DNA from: Clostridium mobile
GTDB taxonomy: Bacteria > Bacillota > Clostridia > Clostridiales > Clostridiaceae
Length of the DNA: 64,000 nt
Assembly: GCF_018918285.1 (NCBI RefSeq)
Contig: NZ_JAHLQF010000001.1
Span: forward strand, 124,001-188,000
Reading direction: 5' to 3'
The notes beneath the pieces are model-generated. The model was not told the origin of the DNA. It saw only the letters and a list, made by a program, of their open reading frames with translations, and ran no database searches. The position numbers and the translations under genes were made by a program. Positions 18,527 through 26,924 of the stretch are shown here, piece after piece; the stretch's first letter is position 1; the number at the start of each line of letters is the position of its first letter.

Positions 18527-19993
18527 CTAAAATATATTTTCTCCATTATCATCTAAAATCTTGGATATATTTTCTACTTCATTGAACATAGATAGAATTT
18601 TTTTTGATAATTCTTCAGCTTCATAATAACTCTTTTCAGCTAAAATTTTATCCCTATTTTTAATGCAACTTATAGTCTTGTCTCCAATTTTATGAAAGTT
18701 TAAATGCACTTCTCCAATATCATCCCATATTTTTTTTATCTGGCTATGAGATGGTGTTACAGCATAGTAAAAATGTCCGAACCCACATTTATGACCATTT
18801 GTTTGTAGAGGTTGCACTTCCATGACATCCACCATATTTTTTAACTTTTCAATCCATTTTTTATGAGTTTCTACCGCAGCCTCTATAGCTATTATAAATT
18901 CCTTATTAGGTAATTTAAAGATTTTTTCCTTAGTAATTGTTCCTCCTAATATAGCTAATTTATTTATTTCTTCTTCAATATGATCTAATGAGCTAGTAAG
19001 ATTATCTATGTTTAAGGATTCATTTTTAATGGAATCTGATACTTCTGTTAAAGTCGTTGTATCATCAATTATAGAATCCATAGTGGCAGTTATTTCTTCT
19101 GTAGAGGCATTTATTTCTTCTGAACTTGCAGAAAGCACATGCATACTAGATACCATGCTGTCAATGGATCCTTTGTTCTTTTGGAAAGATGACGCTACCG
19201 TATTAACCTTGTTATCCATCTTTTCTATGTAATCAATTGTGTGCTTAACGCTCTCGACACTTACTTCAGAAGCATCTTCTATGTCCTTCATTAAATCTTG
19301 CATAAACTTTAATTGATCTTTAGTATCCTCGGCAAGTTTTCTTACTTCTTCTGCAACAATAACAAAACCTCTACCACTTTCCCCTGCTCTTGCAGCTTCT
19401 ATACTAGCATTAAGAGCTAATAGGTTTGTTTGTGCTGCTATGCTATCTATACCTGTTACTATTCCTTTCATACTTGTAACTATATTCATAAGGTTGTCTA
19501 AATTAGACTCCATAGTTTTTGAATTTTCATTTAATGTGCTATTAACCTGAAGAATTTCTTCTAAAACTAAATTATTGTTATCTAACTCTTTTGTAATTAT
19601 ATCAGTTTGATTTACTAAATTTGTTATTTCACTTGAATTTTCTGTCATAGAATCATTTATTTGATTCATACTAGCATTTGTTTGTTCAATAGCTGCCAAT
19701 AGGTTTTCAGAAGAATCCTTAAGTTTTACAGAATACCTCTCTAAATTTTCAACTGAGTGAGTAAGTTCAACTTTAAATGAACTAGCTTCTGTTGTTGTTT
19801 TTAATAATCCTTTAATTAACTTATTAAAGTTTGTAGAGACTCTTCTGCAAGTACCTGTTATGTCTCCAATAAATTTTATTATTCTATTATCATTATTCTT
19901 AACTATATCTTCCATTGCATTAATATCATTTTTTTCATAACTAACTACTATTTTTTCAATTTCCTTATTACATCTACTAAATTTACGAAACAT
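18527..19993 (-). CDS. Soluble methyl-accepting chemotaxis protein with C-terminal CZB domain
   Basis: A 488-residue chemoreceptor without any membrane segment. Residues about 60-360 form the long helical signalling domain; the hairpin tip [19 protein letters not shown] is followed by [19 protein letters not shown]. The C-terminal 120 residues fit the chemoreceptor zinc-binding (CZB) domain: [22 protein letters not shown] and HLNFHKIG provide the His-Cys-His-His set. CZB domains bind zinc and in studied proteins sense zinc or hypochlorous acid; both roles here are inference. No che genes adjoin it, and terminators flank it. Confidence 0.88.
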   Translation of the reverse strand: MFRKFSRCNKEIEKIVVSYEKNDINAMEDIVKNNDNRIIKFIGDITGTCRRVSTNFNKLIKGLLKTTTEASSFKVELTHSVENLERYSVKLKDSSENLLAAIEQTNASMNQINDSMTENSSEITNLVNQTDIITKELDNNNLVLEEILQVNSTLNENSKTMESNLDNLMNIVTSMKGIVTGIDSIAAQTNLLALNASIEAARAGESGRGFVIVAEEVRKLAEDTKDQLKFMQDLMKDIEDASEVSVESVKHTIDYIEKMDNKVNTVASSFQKNKGSIDSMVSSMHVLSASSEEINASTEEITATMDSIIDDTTTLTEVSDSIKNESLNIDNLTSSLDHIEEEINKLAILGGTITKEKIFKLPNKEFIIAIEAAVETHKKWIEKLKNMVDVMEVQPLQTNGHKCGFGHFYYAVTPSHSQIKKIWDDIGEVHLNFHKIGDKTISCIKNRDKILAEKSYYEAEELSKKILSMFNEVENISKILDDNGENIF

Positions 19994-20019
19994 TATTAAA
20001 CCTCCACAATAAATTAAGT

Positions 20020-20586
20020 TTAAAATTTACCTTCTATATACACTTCTTCCAAAGGTTTTCTGATTCCTGGTTCTTCTCTATTTATCAAATCTTCCGTTGG
20101 TAAAGTAGTTTTATCACCTAAATGACCGATTGCAACCACAGCTAATATATCATATTCTTTAGGTATATTTAAGGTTTCTCTCGCTAAATCTTTTTTGAAA
20201 CCACCCATTGCATGAGTAATTAAACCTCTTTTCTCAGCTTCTAATGATAAATATCCCCAAGCAGTTCCTGCATCAAATTTACTCCAATAATTTTCTTTTC
20301 CATTAAGGTCAAAAATGTTTTTACTTAATATAATTATAAATGCCGACGCCTTATCAGCCCATAATCTATTGCTATCTACCAATATTCTTCTTGCCATATT
20401 TAAATGCTCATCCTTATACATCAATAAGAATTTCCATGGTTGTTCATTAAAACAAGATGGAGCATATCTAGCAGCCTCTATTAGTGGAAGTAAATCCTTT
20501 TTTGATAAACTTTCTTCTTTAAAAACTCTAGGTGACCATCTTTTCTTAATTTCTTCTAAGATATTGTAATTAAAAGATCTATTCAT
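20020..20586 (-). CDS. Nitroreductase family protein
   Basis: FMN-dependent oxidoreductase of 188 residues: [10 protein letters not shown] at the N-terminus, [18 protein letters not shown] (the FMN-binding S-x-x-N-x-Q-P-W motif), [18 protein letters not shown] and [11 protein letters not shown]. Members reduce nitro groups, quinones or other flavin substrates with NAD(P)H; the physiological substrate is not evident. A Cys (ScFNEQPW) replaces the more common small residue in the motif. It stands alone. Confidence 0.88.
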   Translation of the reverse strand: MNRSFNYNILEEIKKRWSPRVFKEESLSKKDLLPLIEAARYAPSCFNEQPWKFLLMYKDEHLNMARRILVDSNRLWADKASAFIIILSKNIFDLNGKENYWSKFDAGTAWGYLSLEAEKRGLITHAMGGFKKDLARETLNIPKEYDILAVVAIGHLGDKTTLPTEDLINREEPGIRKPLEEVYIEGKF

Positions 20587-20702
20587 ATCATAGCTTCACA
20601 TCCTTTTATATTTTTATTGAAATATTTTCTAATAACACAATTTATTATACTACATTAATTTGTTAAATTGTACAGAAAAAACTAAGTTTACATTTTAACT
20701 CA

Positions 20703-20726
20703 TATACATAATTTATATTATGTATA
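20703..20726. promoter_or_regulatory. 24-bp inverted repeat in the nitroreductase / Cys-rich gene intergenic region
   Basis: Perfect 10-bp arms TATACATAAT/ATTATGTATA around a 4-base centre, in the 250-base divergent gap. There is no T-run beside it, so an operator is likelier than a terminator. Apart from this the gap shows only AT-rich sequence and the AAAGGAGGG site of the plus-strand gene. Confidence 0.45.
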
Positions 20727-20836
20727 CCAAACTATGATAAAAAAATATTAATTCACCGAATTACAATATTGGAATATATTAAAAATATAGACTCTCCGTA
20801 TTTTCATTAACATATTAATAAAAAGGAGGGTTGATT

Positions 20837-21019
20837 ATGGGACACAAACGTAGACATTGTTGTAAACATGATTGCTGTCATAAAAAATGTGACTGCTGTT
20901 GTAATAGTTGTAGTAGCCGTAAGTGCTGTGATGGATTTGGAGGCGGCAGCTTCTTTGGTGGATGCAACAATGGTATATTGCCATTAATTGCTTTAGCATT
21001 GATTTTTAATAAATGTTAG
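20837..21019 (+). CDS. Small Cys-rich protein with hydrophobic C-terminus
   Basis: A 60-residue protein with about 15 Cys. The N-terminal 35 residues are packed with Cys/His/Lys (HCCKHDCCHKKCDCCC and CSSRKCC), followed by a Gly-Phe stretch and a hydrophobic tail GILPLIALALIFNKC. I do not recognise a named family. The layout (polar or Cys-rich head plus a short hydrophobic tail) resembles small sporulation/coat-type peptides such as YjcZ relatives, which is only analogy. Metal binding by the Cys/His head is plausible. ATG 20837 was chosen because AAAGGAGGG ends 6 bases upstream. It has its own terminator. Confidence 0.75.
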   Translation: MGHKRRHCCKHDCCHKKCDCCCNSCSSRKCCDGFGGGSFFGGCNNGILPLIALALIFNKC

Positions 21020-21031
21020 TTCAATAATAAT

Positions 21032-21059
21032 AGAGGCTTTCCTTAAAAGGAAGCCTCTT
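21032..21059. terminator. Bidirectional terminator
   Basis: Stem AGAGGCTTTCCTT/AAGGAAGCCTCT with one bulged T, between the convergent Cys-rich gene and ECF S-component gene. Confidence 0.85.
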
Positions 21060-21064
21060 AACAT

Positions 21065-21592
21065 TTATATTGCCTTATTTTTAATTAATATTTTCACTAT
21101 TAAAATTCCTAAGAAACCACCAATTAAAGCGGTAATAAGTTGAGGTATACCCATCATAACTCCAAGTTTTTCAGCAACTTTTCCTGGCAATCCTAAATTA
21201 AACAAATAAATTAATTTTTTTGCGGATAGAGATAAAAATAAGAATTTTAATACCGCTGAAATTGATAAAAATATATAATTATTTATGTCTTTATTTCCTT
21301 TTAATAATCCAAATGAAATAGTAAATATTGCGTTACCTACGGCTATAAAAGGTACAAATGGTCCCATAGGCCCAGGAAGTTGTCCAATTATCCAAGCTAA
21401 CATAGGAGTTAAAGCACCTAATAAAACAGCCCAAGAAATTCCGCTACTAAACACAGAAATAATCAACGCTGCATTTACTATAGAACCTACGAAAATTTGA
21501 CTAATCTGAGGATAGCTTCTCCCTAAAGCCTGAACGCCTATGGAAATTGCTAATAACAAAGCAGTTCTAACTAAGTTTTTAGATTTATTCAT
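21065..21592 (-). CDS. ECF-transporter S-component-like membrane protein
   Basis: A 175-residue integral membrane protein with five or six hydrophobic helices. It opens with MNKSKNLVRTALLLAISIGVQ, the type of N-terminus seen in substrate-binding S components of ECF vitamin importers. LPGPMGPFVPFIAVGNAIF is the central loop/helix region. Such proteins capture vitamins such as folate, riboflavin or cobalamin precursors and share an energising EcfAAT module encoded elsewhere. The substrate cannot be told. It lies 16 bases downstream of the TM1266-like regulator and shares its transcript. Confidence 0.7.
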   Translation of the reverse strand: MNKSKNLVRTALLLAISIGVQALGRSYPQISQIFVGSIVNAALIISVFSSGISWAVLLGALTPMLAWIIGQLPGPMGPFVPFIAVGNAIFTISFGLLKGNKDINNYIFLSISAVLKFLFLSLSAKKLIYLFNLGLPGKVAEKLGVMMGIPQLITALIGGFLGILIVKILIKNKAI

Positions 21593-21608
21593 GATACATA
21601 CCCCCTCA

Positions 21609-21854
21609 TTATTTTTTAGTTATAGCAGATTTTACATTGATTCCTGTTATATTACCTAGTTTCCCTGTTAATGCACTAATTTCATCTGAGGTACCATCTA
21701 CAATTAAAGAAATTACACTAATATCCCTTTCCCTATAAGGTATTCCCATACGTCCAACAATTATATGAGCATATTGATGTAGTATATCATTTACTTTAAC
21801 TGAGCTCTCAAAGTTTTCAATTACGATCCCCACTACTCCAACTCTTTTATCCAT
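21609..21854 (-). CDS. TM1266-family iron-only hydrogenase system regulator
   Basis: An 81-residue ACT/NikR-C-like ferredoxin-fold protein matching the TM1266 family: DKRVGVVGIVIENFESS, ILHQYAHIIVGRMGIPYRERDISVISLIVDGTSDEI and LTGKLGNITGINVKSAI. In other anaerobes it is encoded next to the hydrogenase maturases HydEFG; its biochemical role is not established. No hyd genes are in this window. ATG 21854 has an AAGGAGG site. A terminator lies just upstream, so it may be attenuated. Confidence 0.85.
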   Translation of the reverse strand: MDKRVGVVGIVIENFESSVKVNDILHQYAHIIVGRMGIPYRERDISVISLIVDGTSDEISALTGKLGNITGINVKSAITKK

Positions 21855-21871
21855 TATAAAACCTCCTTAAA

Positions 21872-21900
21872 ATAAAAAACCTCCCAGTTAAACTAGAAGG
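21872..21900 (-). terminator. Terminator upstream of the TM1266-like gene (possible attenuator)
   Basis: On the minus strand CCTTCTAGT pairs fully (with G-U pairs) with ACTGGGAGG around a 3-base loop, then TTTTTTATTTT. It sits about 165 bases after hutP and only 18 bases before the start codon of the next gene. It is either the hutP terminator or the expression platform of a leader RNA. The preceding 21901-22065 is AT-rich with one purine-rich block (GAGGAAAG, then AAGAGGGGGGAG on the minus strand); I match it to no known riboswitch. Confidence 0.75.
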
Positions 21901-22065
21901 CTTATGTTACCAAAATTAATTATATGTAGGCACAATACTCCCCCCTCTTGTTTAGAACTTTCCTCACAATTAGGCTGATTTGTTAAATTAATTTTAAATC
22001 TATTCCCCTTTATCCGACCCTTCCAATAAAAGAGATAAAATTTTCGGTATGTAATTTAAATGTTT

Positions 22066-22482
22066 TTAAACATCTGGTATAGAGCGATGCCCTATTCCAA
22101 TAACCACTTCATTTAAATGAAGCAACCCTATGCTCATAAAAATACAAACACTTAAATGCTCACCAGCTCTTGAAATCCCTATCTTTCCTCCAACATTCAA
22201 ACCACTAGCCTTACTTAATACCTGTAAAATAGCTTCTCTAGTAGCACCAGCTACTGCTCCATCATGCACATGAGAATCTTTTATAACTCCACACCTTTTT
22301 GAAGCTACTAAGGCCCTTTCTACTATCTTTGGAATAGATGTATTAATATTTCCACCTATATCTACTGCTACAGTACTTATTCCTTTATTTTTAAAATTTT
22401 CTTCTAATTTTCTTTCTTCTTCTCTTGAGGATATTGCCATTTCTATTGCAGCTTTTGCAACATCTACACTACCAATTTTCAC
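22066..22482 (-). CDS. hutP: HutP family protein
   Basis: A 138-residue member of the HutP family, whose Bacillus subtilis prototype is a histidine- and Mg-dependent RNA-binding antiterminator of the hut operon. Family features are VAKAAIEMAISSREEE, VDIGGNINTSIPKIVERALVASKR, DSHVHDGAVAGATREAI and HLNEVVIGIGHRSIP, with the clustered His residues that bind metal and ligand. No histidine-degradation genes are near, so the target differs or is elsewhere. The start is GTG at 22482 with AGGTGG upstream. Confidence 0.88.
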   Translation of the reverse strand: MKIGSVDVAKAAIEMAISSREEERKLEENFKNKGISTVAVDIGGNINTSIPKIVERALVASKRCGVIKDSHVHDGAVAGATREAILQVLSKASGLNVGGKIGISRAGEHLSVCIFMSIGLLHLNEVVIGIGHRSIPDV

Positions 22483-22514
22483 GATTTCACACCACCTCTA
22501 TTCTTACTACATTA

Positions 22515-23843
22515 TCATTGTATCATATTTACTTTTCTCTTAAAACCAAAATACATTAAAATACCATCCACACCCCATTGTAATGAGGTTATCCACCAAA
22601 CATATGTTACTGGTTTCTTATAAATATAAATAAAATAATACATTAAGGGCATCCTTATAAACCATGCGGTAAAAGTAGAAATAATAAAAGGGGTTTTAGC
22701 ATCTCCTAATCCCTTTAAGGCCCCAGAAAACACACTAGAGATTGCTATAAATGGCTGCTCTATAGCTCCTATTAAAAGACACATTCCAGTATAGTAGATC
22801 ACCTCAACTTCTTCCTTATTAACAAATATTTTTGATAGTTCAAATGGAAATAGAAAAAATATCCCTGAAAATATTAAGCTAATTATGGCTGCAAATAGGC
22901 ATGAATAGTAAGTATACTTTTTCGCCATTAAAATATTTCCCTCTCCTATCTTTATCCCTACAATGGTGGTTATAGCTATTCCTAAGCTTATACTAAGCAT
23001 AAAAGATATAGCTTCTATTGTGTTTGCAATTTGATTTGCTGCAAAAGCTCTTGAGCCTAAAGATAAAATCATTCCAGTACAAATTAATCTACTGATACTA
23101 TATGCTCCTTCTTCAAATATGCAAGATAGTCCTCCTCTTAAAAAATCAAATATTTTATATAGTCTAATTTTTTTATTAAAAATTAGACTATATTTATTCT
23201 CCCTTAAATGTTTTATTATAAAAAAAGCTCCTAAAATTTGCGATATCAATGTAGCTAAAGCTGGGCCTTTAATTCCTGTTGGTACTGCGAAAAGCTCTGA
23301 TACAAGTAACAAATAAAAAGTTATTTTTGAAAAACATATGATTAATGAAATGATAAATGGCGTAATTGTATCTCCTACTCCTCGTAATATAGCATTTATA
23401 GTATGCACAAATATTCCTGGAATAAGAGTTAAGCTTATTATTTTTATATAAGATATTCCTAAAGCCATTACTTCTCCTTTTGCATTCATAAGGGATAAAA
23501 TTTTACTGCCACCCTTATTCAATAATACACATAATACTATAGATAATATCATTCCCAAAAATACTCCTATAAAGGAATAATCTATTACTGATTGTCTATC
23601 TTTTTTTCCAAAACTTCTAGCAATGTACGAGGTTATGGCAATACATAAACCTGATGTTATAAATATAGCATAAATACTATCTATTAATTCATTACACAAT
23701 GTAATAGCACTTACATATTCATTACCACCAAATCTTCCTATCATAATTAATTCAAAGGAATTTGCAAAATTATATACTATCATTTCTCCAATTACTGGTA
23801 TGGATAGTATTATTATATCTTCAAATACTTCTTTTATTTTCAT
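22515..23843 (-). CDS. MATE family efflux transporter
   Basis: A 442-residue membrane protein with about twelve hydrophobic helices in two halves, each typical of MATE (NorM/DinF) cation/drug antiporters. The first half begins IIILSIPVIGEMIVYNFANSFELIMIGRFG, and the second contains EAISFMLSISLGIAITTIVGIKIGEG. It exports organic cations using Na+ or H+ gradients; substrate unknown. The ribosome binding site before ATG 23843 is weak (TTGGTGT). Confidence 0.9.
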   Translation of the reverse strand: MKIKEVFEDIIILSIPVIGEMIVYNFANSFELIMIGRFGGNEYVSAITLCNELIDSIYAIFITSGLCIAITSYIARSFGKKDRQSVIDYSFIGVFLGMILSIVLCVLLNKGGSKILSLMNAKGEVMALGISYIKIISLTLIPGIFVHTINAILRGVGDTITPFIISLIICFSKITFYLLLVSELFAVPTGIKGPALATLISQILGAFFIIKHLRENKYSLIFNKKIRLYKIFDFLRGGLSCIFEEGAYSISRLICTGMILSLGSRAFAANQIANTIEAISFMLSISLGIAITTIVGIKIGEGNILMAKKYTYYSCLFAAIISLIFSGIFFLFPFELSKIFVNKEEVEVIYYTGMCLLIGAIEQPFIAISSVFSGALKGLGDAKTPFIISTFTAWFIRMPLMYYFIYIYKKPVTYVWWITSLQWGVDGILMYFGFKRKVNMIQ

Positions 23844-24006
23844 TTATTACACCAAATTATTACTATCAATAATGTATATTTATATTTTTTTATAATACAA
23901 CCAATTTTAGATAAATAACTATAAATTTTACCTTTTTAATTATATGCAATTTGGGAAACACTATCTTTAGATTTAAGCTTAATTTTTTGGAGGTGGGCTA
24001 ATCTTA

Positions 24007-25161
24007 ATGAAGAAATATTTAAAAATAATTTTACCCTCTTCACTGTTATTATTATTTTCCTTACTAGTAGCCTTTAATTATAGCAATGATAAAATTGACA
24101 AAGAAGAGTACCTTCAAATCATAGAAAACATTTATAATGAACGTTCTGAGGTTTTTATTACTGGAGATTTAAATTCACTACCTCAATATTTCGATACTTC
24201 TCAAAAGTATGGAAAATGGGCTTTAGAAAATGAAATTAGAAGAGTAAAATATTTAAGGCATTGGAGTCATCAAAGAGGTATAGCCTTTACTGATATAAAC
24301 TCCAAAATAATCTTAAATAAAGTTACTAAAACTGATAGCGGTGTTAAATTATCTTTAAAGGAAATATGTAAATTTAGTTATGTATATAAAGATGATCAAA
24401 CACCTATAACTAATAACTTTGCCGTAGGTTTGCGACATAATGTTCATATAGTAAATAAAGATGATAAATGGATTATCCGTACAGACTGGTATACCGATTG
24501 TTTTGGCGATGCTTTAAAAGCCTATACTGGTGATTCAGTAGCAATGGATTTATCAGGAGAGAAAGTATATTCTCTTCCCAATTGTCCCAAAATCATAGAT
24601 TACGATACCTCTAAAAAATATAATAGAAAAAATGCAGTGGAATATGCAGATAAGTATTCAGGAGCTTCTTTAGAGGAAGGTACAGATTATAAATACAATA
24701 AAAAATACAAAGATTTTAATGGCCTTGGAGGAGATTGCACAAATTATGTTTCTCAAGTTCTGGGGGATAAAGAAGCAGGAGGATTAAAATTTGATGGTAC
24801 TTGGTATTGTAGTTATAACAAGTTTGGAGGCAGTGAAGGTAGCAAAGCATGGGTAAACGCAGATGCTTTTAGAAATTATTTAATATATAGCGGTAAGGGT
24901 ACCTTAATAAAAAAAGGAACCTTTGAAAAATTAATTGCTCCTAATGAAACATCTCCTTGCGGCGCTGTTGGAAAACTAGAACCTGGAGATCTTGTGTGTT
25001 ACGCATTAGGCAACAATATTGACCACTTTGCTGTAGTAACAGACTTTGATTCTCATGGATATCCACTTATAAATTCCCATACCACAGATAGATATCATGT
25101 GCCTTGGGATTTAGGCTGGGGAGATAAAAATGTTTATTTTCACTTAATACACATACGATAA
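24007..25161 (+). CDS. Secreted protein with putative amidase domain (Amidase_6)
   Basis: A 384-residue secreted or membrane-anchored protein. Residues 1-24 form a signal anchor (MKKYLKIILPSSLLLLFSLL). Residues about 30-180 are an uncharacterised extracellular region. The C-terminal 180 residues match the Amidase_6 domain: YNRKNAVEYADKYSG, the catalytic-type GGDCTNYVSQVLG with Cys, and DHFAVVTDFDSHGYPLINSHTTDRYHVPW with His. The domain is thought to be an NlpC/CHAP-like papain fold; activity is inferred. It shares the cassette with a polysaccharide deacetylase 19 bases downstream and has a paralogue at 49097-49624 that lacks the signal region. Confidence 0.85.
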   Translation: MKKYLKIILPSSLLLLFSLLVAFNYSNDKIDKEEYLQIIENIYNERSEVFITGDLNSLPQYFDTSQKYGKWALENEIRRVKYLRHWSHQRGIAFTDINSKIILNKVTKTDSGVKLSLKEICKFSYVYKDDQTPITNNFAVGLRHNVHIVNKDDKWIIRTDWYTDCFGDALKAYTGDSVAMDLSGEKVYSLPNCPKIIDYDTSKKYNRKNAVEYADKYSGASLEEGTDYKYNKKYKDFNGLGGDCTNYVSQVLGDKEAGGLKFDGTWYCSYNKFGGSEGSKAWVNADAFRNYLIYSGKGTLIKKGTFEKLIAPNETSPCGAVGKLEPGDLVCYALGNNIDHFAVVTDFDSHGYPLINSHTTDRYHVPWDLGWGDKNVYFHLIHIR

Positions 25162-25180
25162 TTATGAAAGAGATGATACT

Positions 25181-25915
25181 ATGAAACGTAAAGATATGAA
25201 ATATAAAAAATTGTATTTTACTATAATTTTATTTAGCCTATGTATATTAATATCGGGATTTAATTATTATTATAATGATGGTGGTAAGGATGAACATGTA
25301 AATAAACCGGTATACTTAACCTTCGATGATGGCCCTACTTATGTGGTTACAAATAAGTTATTAGATATATTAAAGGAGCATGATGTTAAAGCCACCTTTT
25401 TTGTTGTAGGCAAGGAAATAGAAGACAAAGAAGATATACTTAAAAGAATTTATGATGAAGGCCATAGTATAGGTCTTCATACTTACTCCCATGATTTTAA
25501 TAAGATATATAAAAGTGATGATATTTTCATTGAAGAGATGTTAAAAACACAAAAAAAAGTTAAAGAAATCACAGGATATACATCTAATATAATAAGATTC
25601 CCCGGGGGAAGCTCCAAGCATTTAAGCACAGAGCTTTTAGAAAAATTACACCAAAATAATTTTAAAATATATGATTGGAATGTTAACATATCTGATGGAG
25701 TAAACCCAAACTTGACAATTGATCAATTAGCATCTAATGCTAAAAAAAATAGTAAAAACTATTCCAGATTAATAATACTTATGCATTGCAACTTTAATAA
25801 TAAAAACACTGCAAAAGCTCTTCCAAAAATAATAGAATACTATAAAGATTTAGGATATGAATTTGAAACTATAACTGAAGATACAAAAGAATATTACTAT
25901 AAAATAAAAAAATAG
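25181..25915 (+). CDS. Polysaccharide deacetylase (NodB domain), membrane anchored
   Basis: A 244-residue protein with an N-terminal signal anchor (about residues 8-28) and a carbohydrate esterase 4 domain. Motifs in order are TFDDGPTYV (catalytic base and metal Asp), GLHTYSHDF (metal His pair), IIRFPGGSS, DWNVN and ILMHCN. It fits peptidoglycan N-acetylglucosamine or muramic acid deacetylases such as PgdA/PdaA. The downstream hairpin overlaps the stop codon. It is cotranscribed with the amidase-like gene, suggesting wall modification. Confidence 0.9.
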   Translation: MKRKDMKYKKLYFTIILFSLCILISGFNYYYNDGGKDEHVNKPVYLTFDDGPTYVVTNKLLDILKEHDVKATFFVVGKEIEDKEDILKRIYDEGHSIGLHTYSHDFNKIYKSDDIFIEEMLKTQKKVKEITGYTSNIIRFPGGSSKHLSTELLEKLHQNNFKIYDWNVNISDGVNPNLTIDQLASNAKKNSKNYSRLIILMHCNFNNKNTAKALPKIIEYYKDLGYEFETITEDTKEYYYKIKK

Positions 25916-25935
25916 GCAGTATTTCTGCCTATTTT
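25907..25935. terminator. Bidirectional terminator overlapping two stop codons
   Basis: Perfect stem AAAATAGGCAG/CTGCCTATTTT with a 5-base loop. It contains the stop codons of both convergent genes (deacetylase and YitT). Confidence 0.85.
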
Positions 25936-26789
25936 GATTTCTTTTTAAATCCTTTCCCTTCCACTTCAGATACATCTAAAATAGATATAAATGCATTATT
26001 ATCTATTTCTTTTGTAATATTTTTGATCTTTGGAATCTCAGCTAAGGGAACCACACAATACAATATCTTTCTTTTATTCTTAGTATAGGCCCCTTCTCCA
26101 TAAAGAAAGGTAACTCCTCTTCCTAAGTTTCTCAATATCCAGTCACTTACCTCTTCCTCTTTTTCAGTTATAATTAAGATAAGTTTATCTCTATTGAATC
26201 CTTTAATTACTCTATCTATTACAAAAGATGTAATGTACATAGATACTAATGTGTATAACGCACTTTCAATACTAAATATAAAAGCTCCTATTGTAACTAT
26301 TACGCAGTTAACAGAAAAACTTATATTTCCTATATCGAAGTTCTCATGTTTCTTTTTAATTACTGCCGCTACTATATCAAGTCCTCCACCAGAACCGTTA
26401 TTACTAAATCCCATTCCAACTCCTAGACCATTTAAAACTCCACCATAAATACATAATAGTAAAGGATCATCAATTTTAATAAAACCTCTCATGGGCACCG
26501 TTAGTATTAACATAATAGATAAGGAAGTAGCTCCAATTATTGAATAAATAGTAAAACGCCTATCCATTTTTTTATAGCTTAAAACAAATAAAGGTATATT
26601 AAATGCGAAAACAAAATATCCTGAAGGTATTTTAAGTAAATATTCTAATATCAATGAAATACCAGAGACCCCACCACTTAATAAATTGGCATTGGCAATA
26701 AATAGGTTAATACCCACAGAAGAGAAAAATGTACCAAGTATAATGAAAAAAATGTTTTTCAAACTTCCTTTATTAAAATAATTTTCCAA
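25929..26789 (-). CDS. YitT family membrane protein (DUF161/DUF2179)
   Basis: A 286-residue protein with five or six membrane helices (residues about 10-200), including GTFFSSVGINLFIANANLLSGG and NNGSGGGLDIVAAVIKK, then a soluble C-terminal DUF2179 domain (ILIITEKEEEVSDWILRNLGRGVTFLYGEGAYT). Family members are common in Firmicutes and their transport role is not established. The start is TTG at 26789 with AAGGGGG 7 bases upstream; no ATG is as well placed. Confidence 0.88.
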   Translation of the reverse strand: MENYFNKGSLKNIFFIILGTFFSSVGINLFIANANLLSGGVSGISLILEYLLKIPSGYFVFAFNIPLFVLSYKKMDRRFTIYSIIGATSLSIMLILTVPMRGFIKIDDPLLLCIYGGVLNGLGVGMGFSNNGSGGGLDIVAAVIKKKHENFDIGNISFSVNCVIVTIGAFIFSIESALYTLVSMYITSFVIDRVIKGFNRDKLILIITEKEEEVSDWILRNLGRGVTFLYGEGAYTKNKRKILYCVVPLAEIPKIKNITKEIDNNAFISILDVSEVEGKGFKKKSK

Positions 26790-26924
26790 GTTTAATCCCC
26801 CTTAAATACATTATAAATTTATAATAAAATACTTCTATATTTTTCTCATAAATGTAACCTCAATATATTTATTTCATATATTAATAATGTAAGTATTACT
26901 ATTTGAAAGGTTTAATGTTTAAAA

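Noticed and set aside
21901-22050. Possible SAM-I, RNase P or cobalamin RNA upstream of the TM1266-like gene
   Set aside because: CAAGAGGGGGGAG and GAGGAAAG resemble short parts of the SAM-I and RNase P consensus, but the other conserved blocks are missing.
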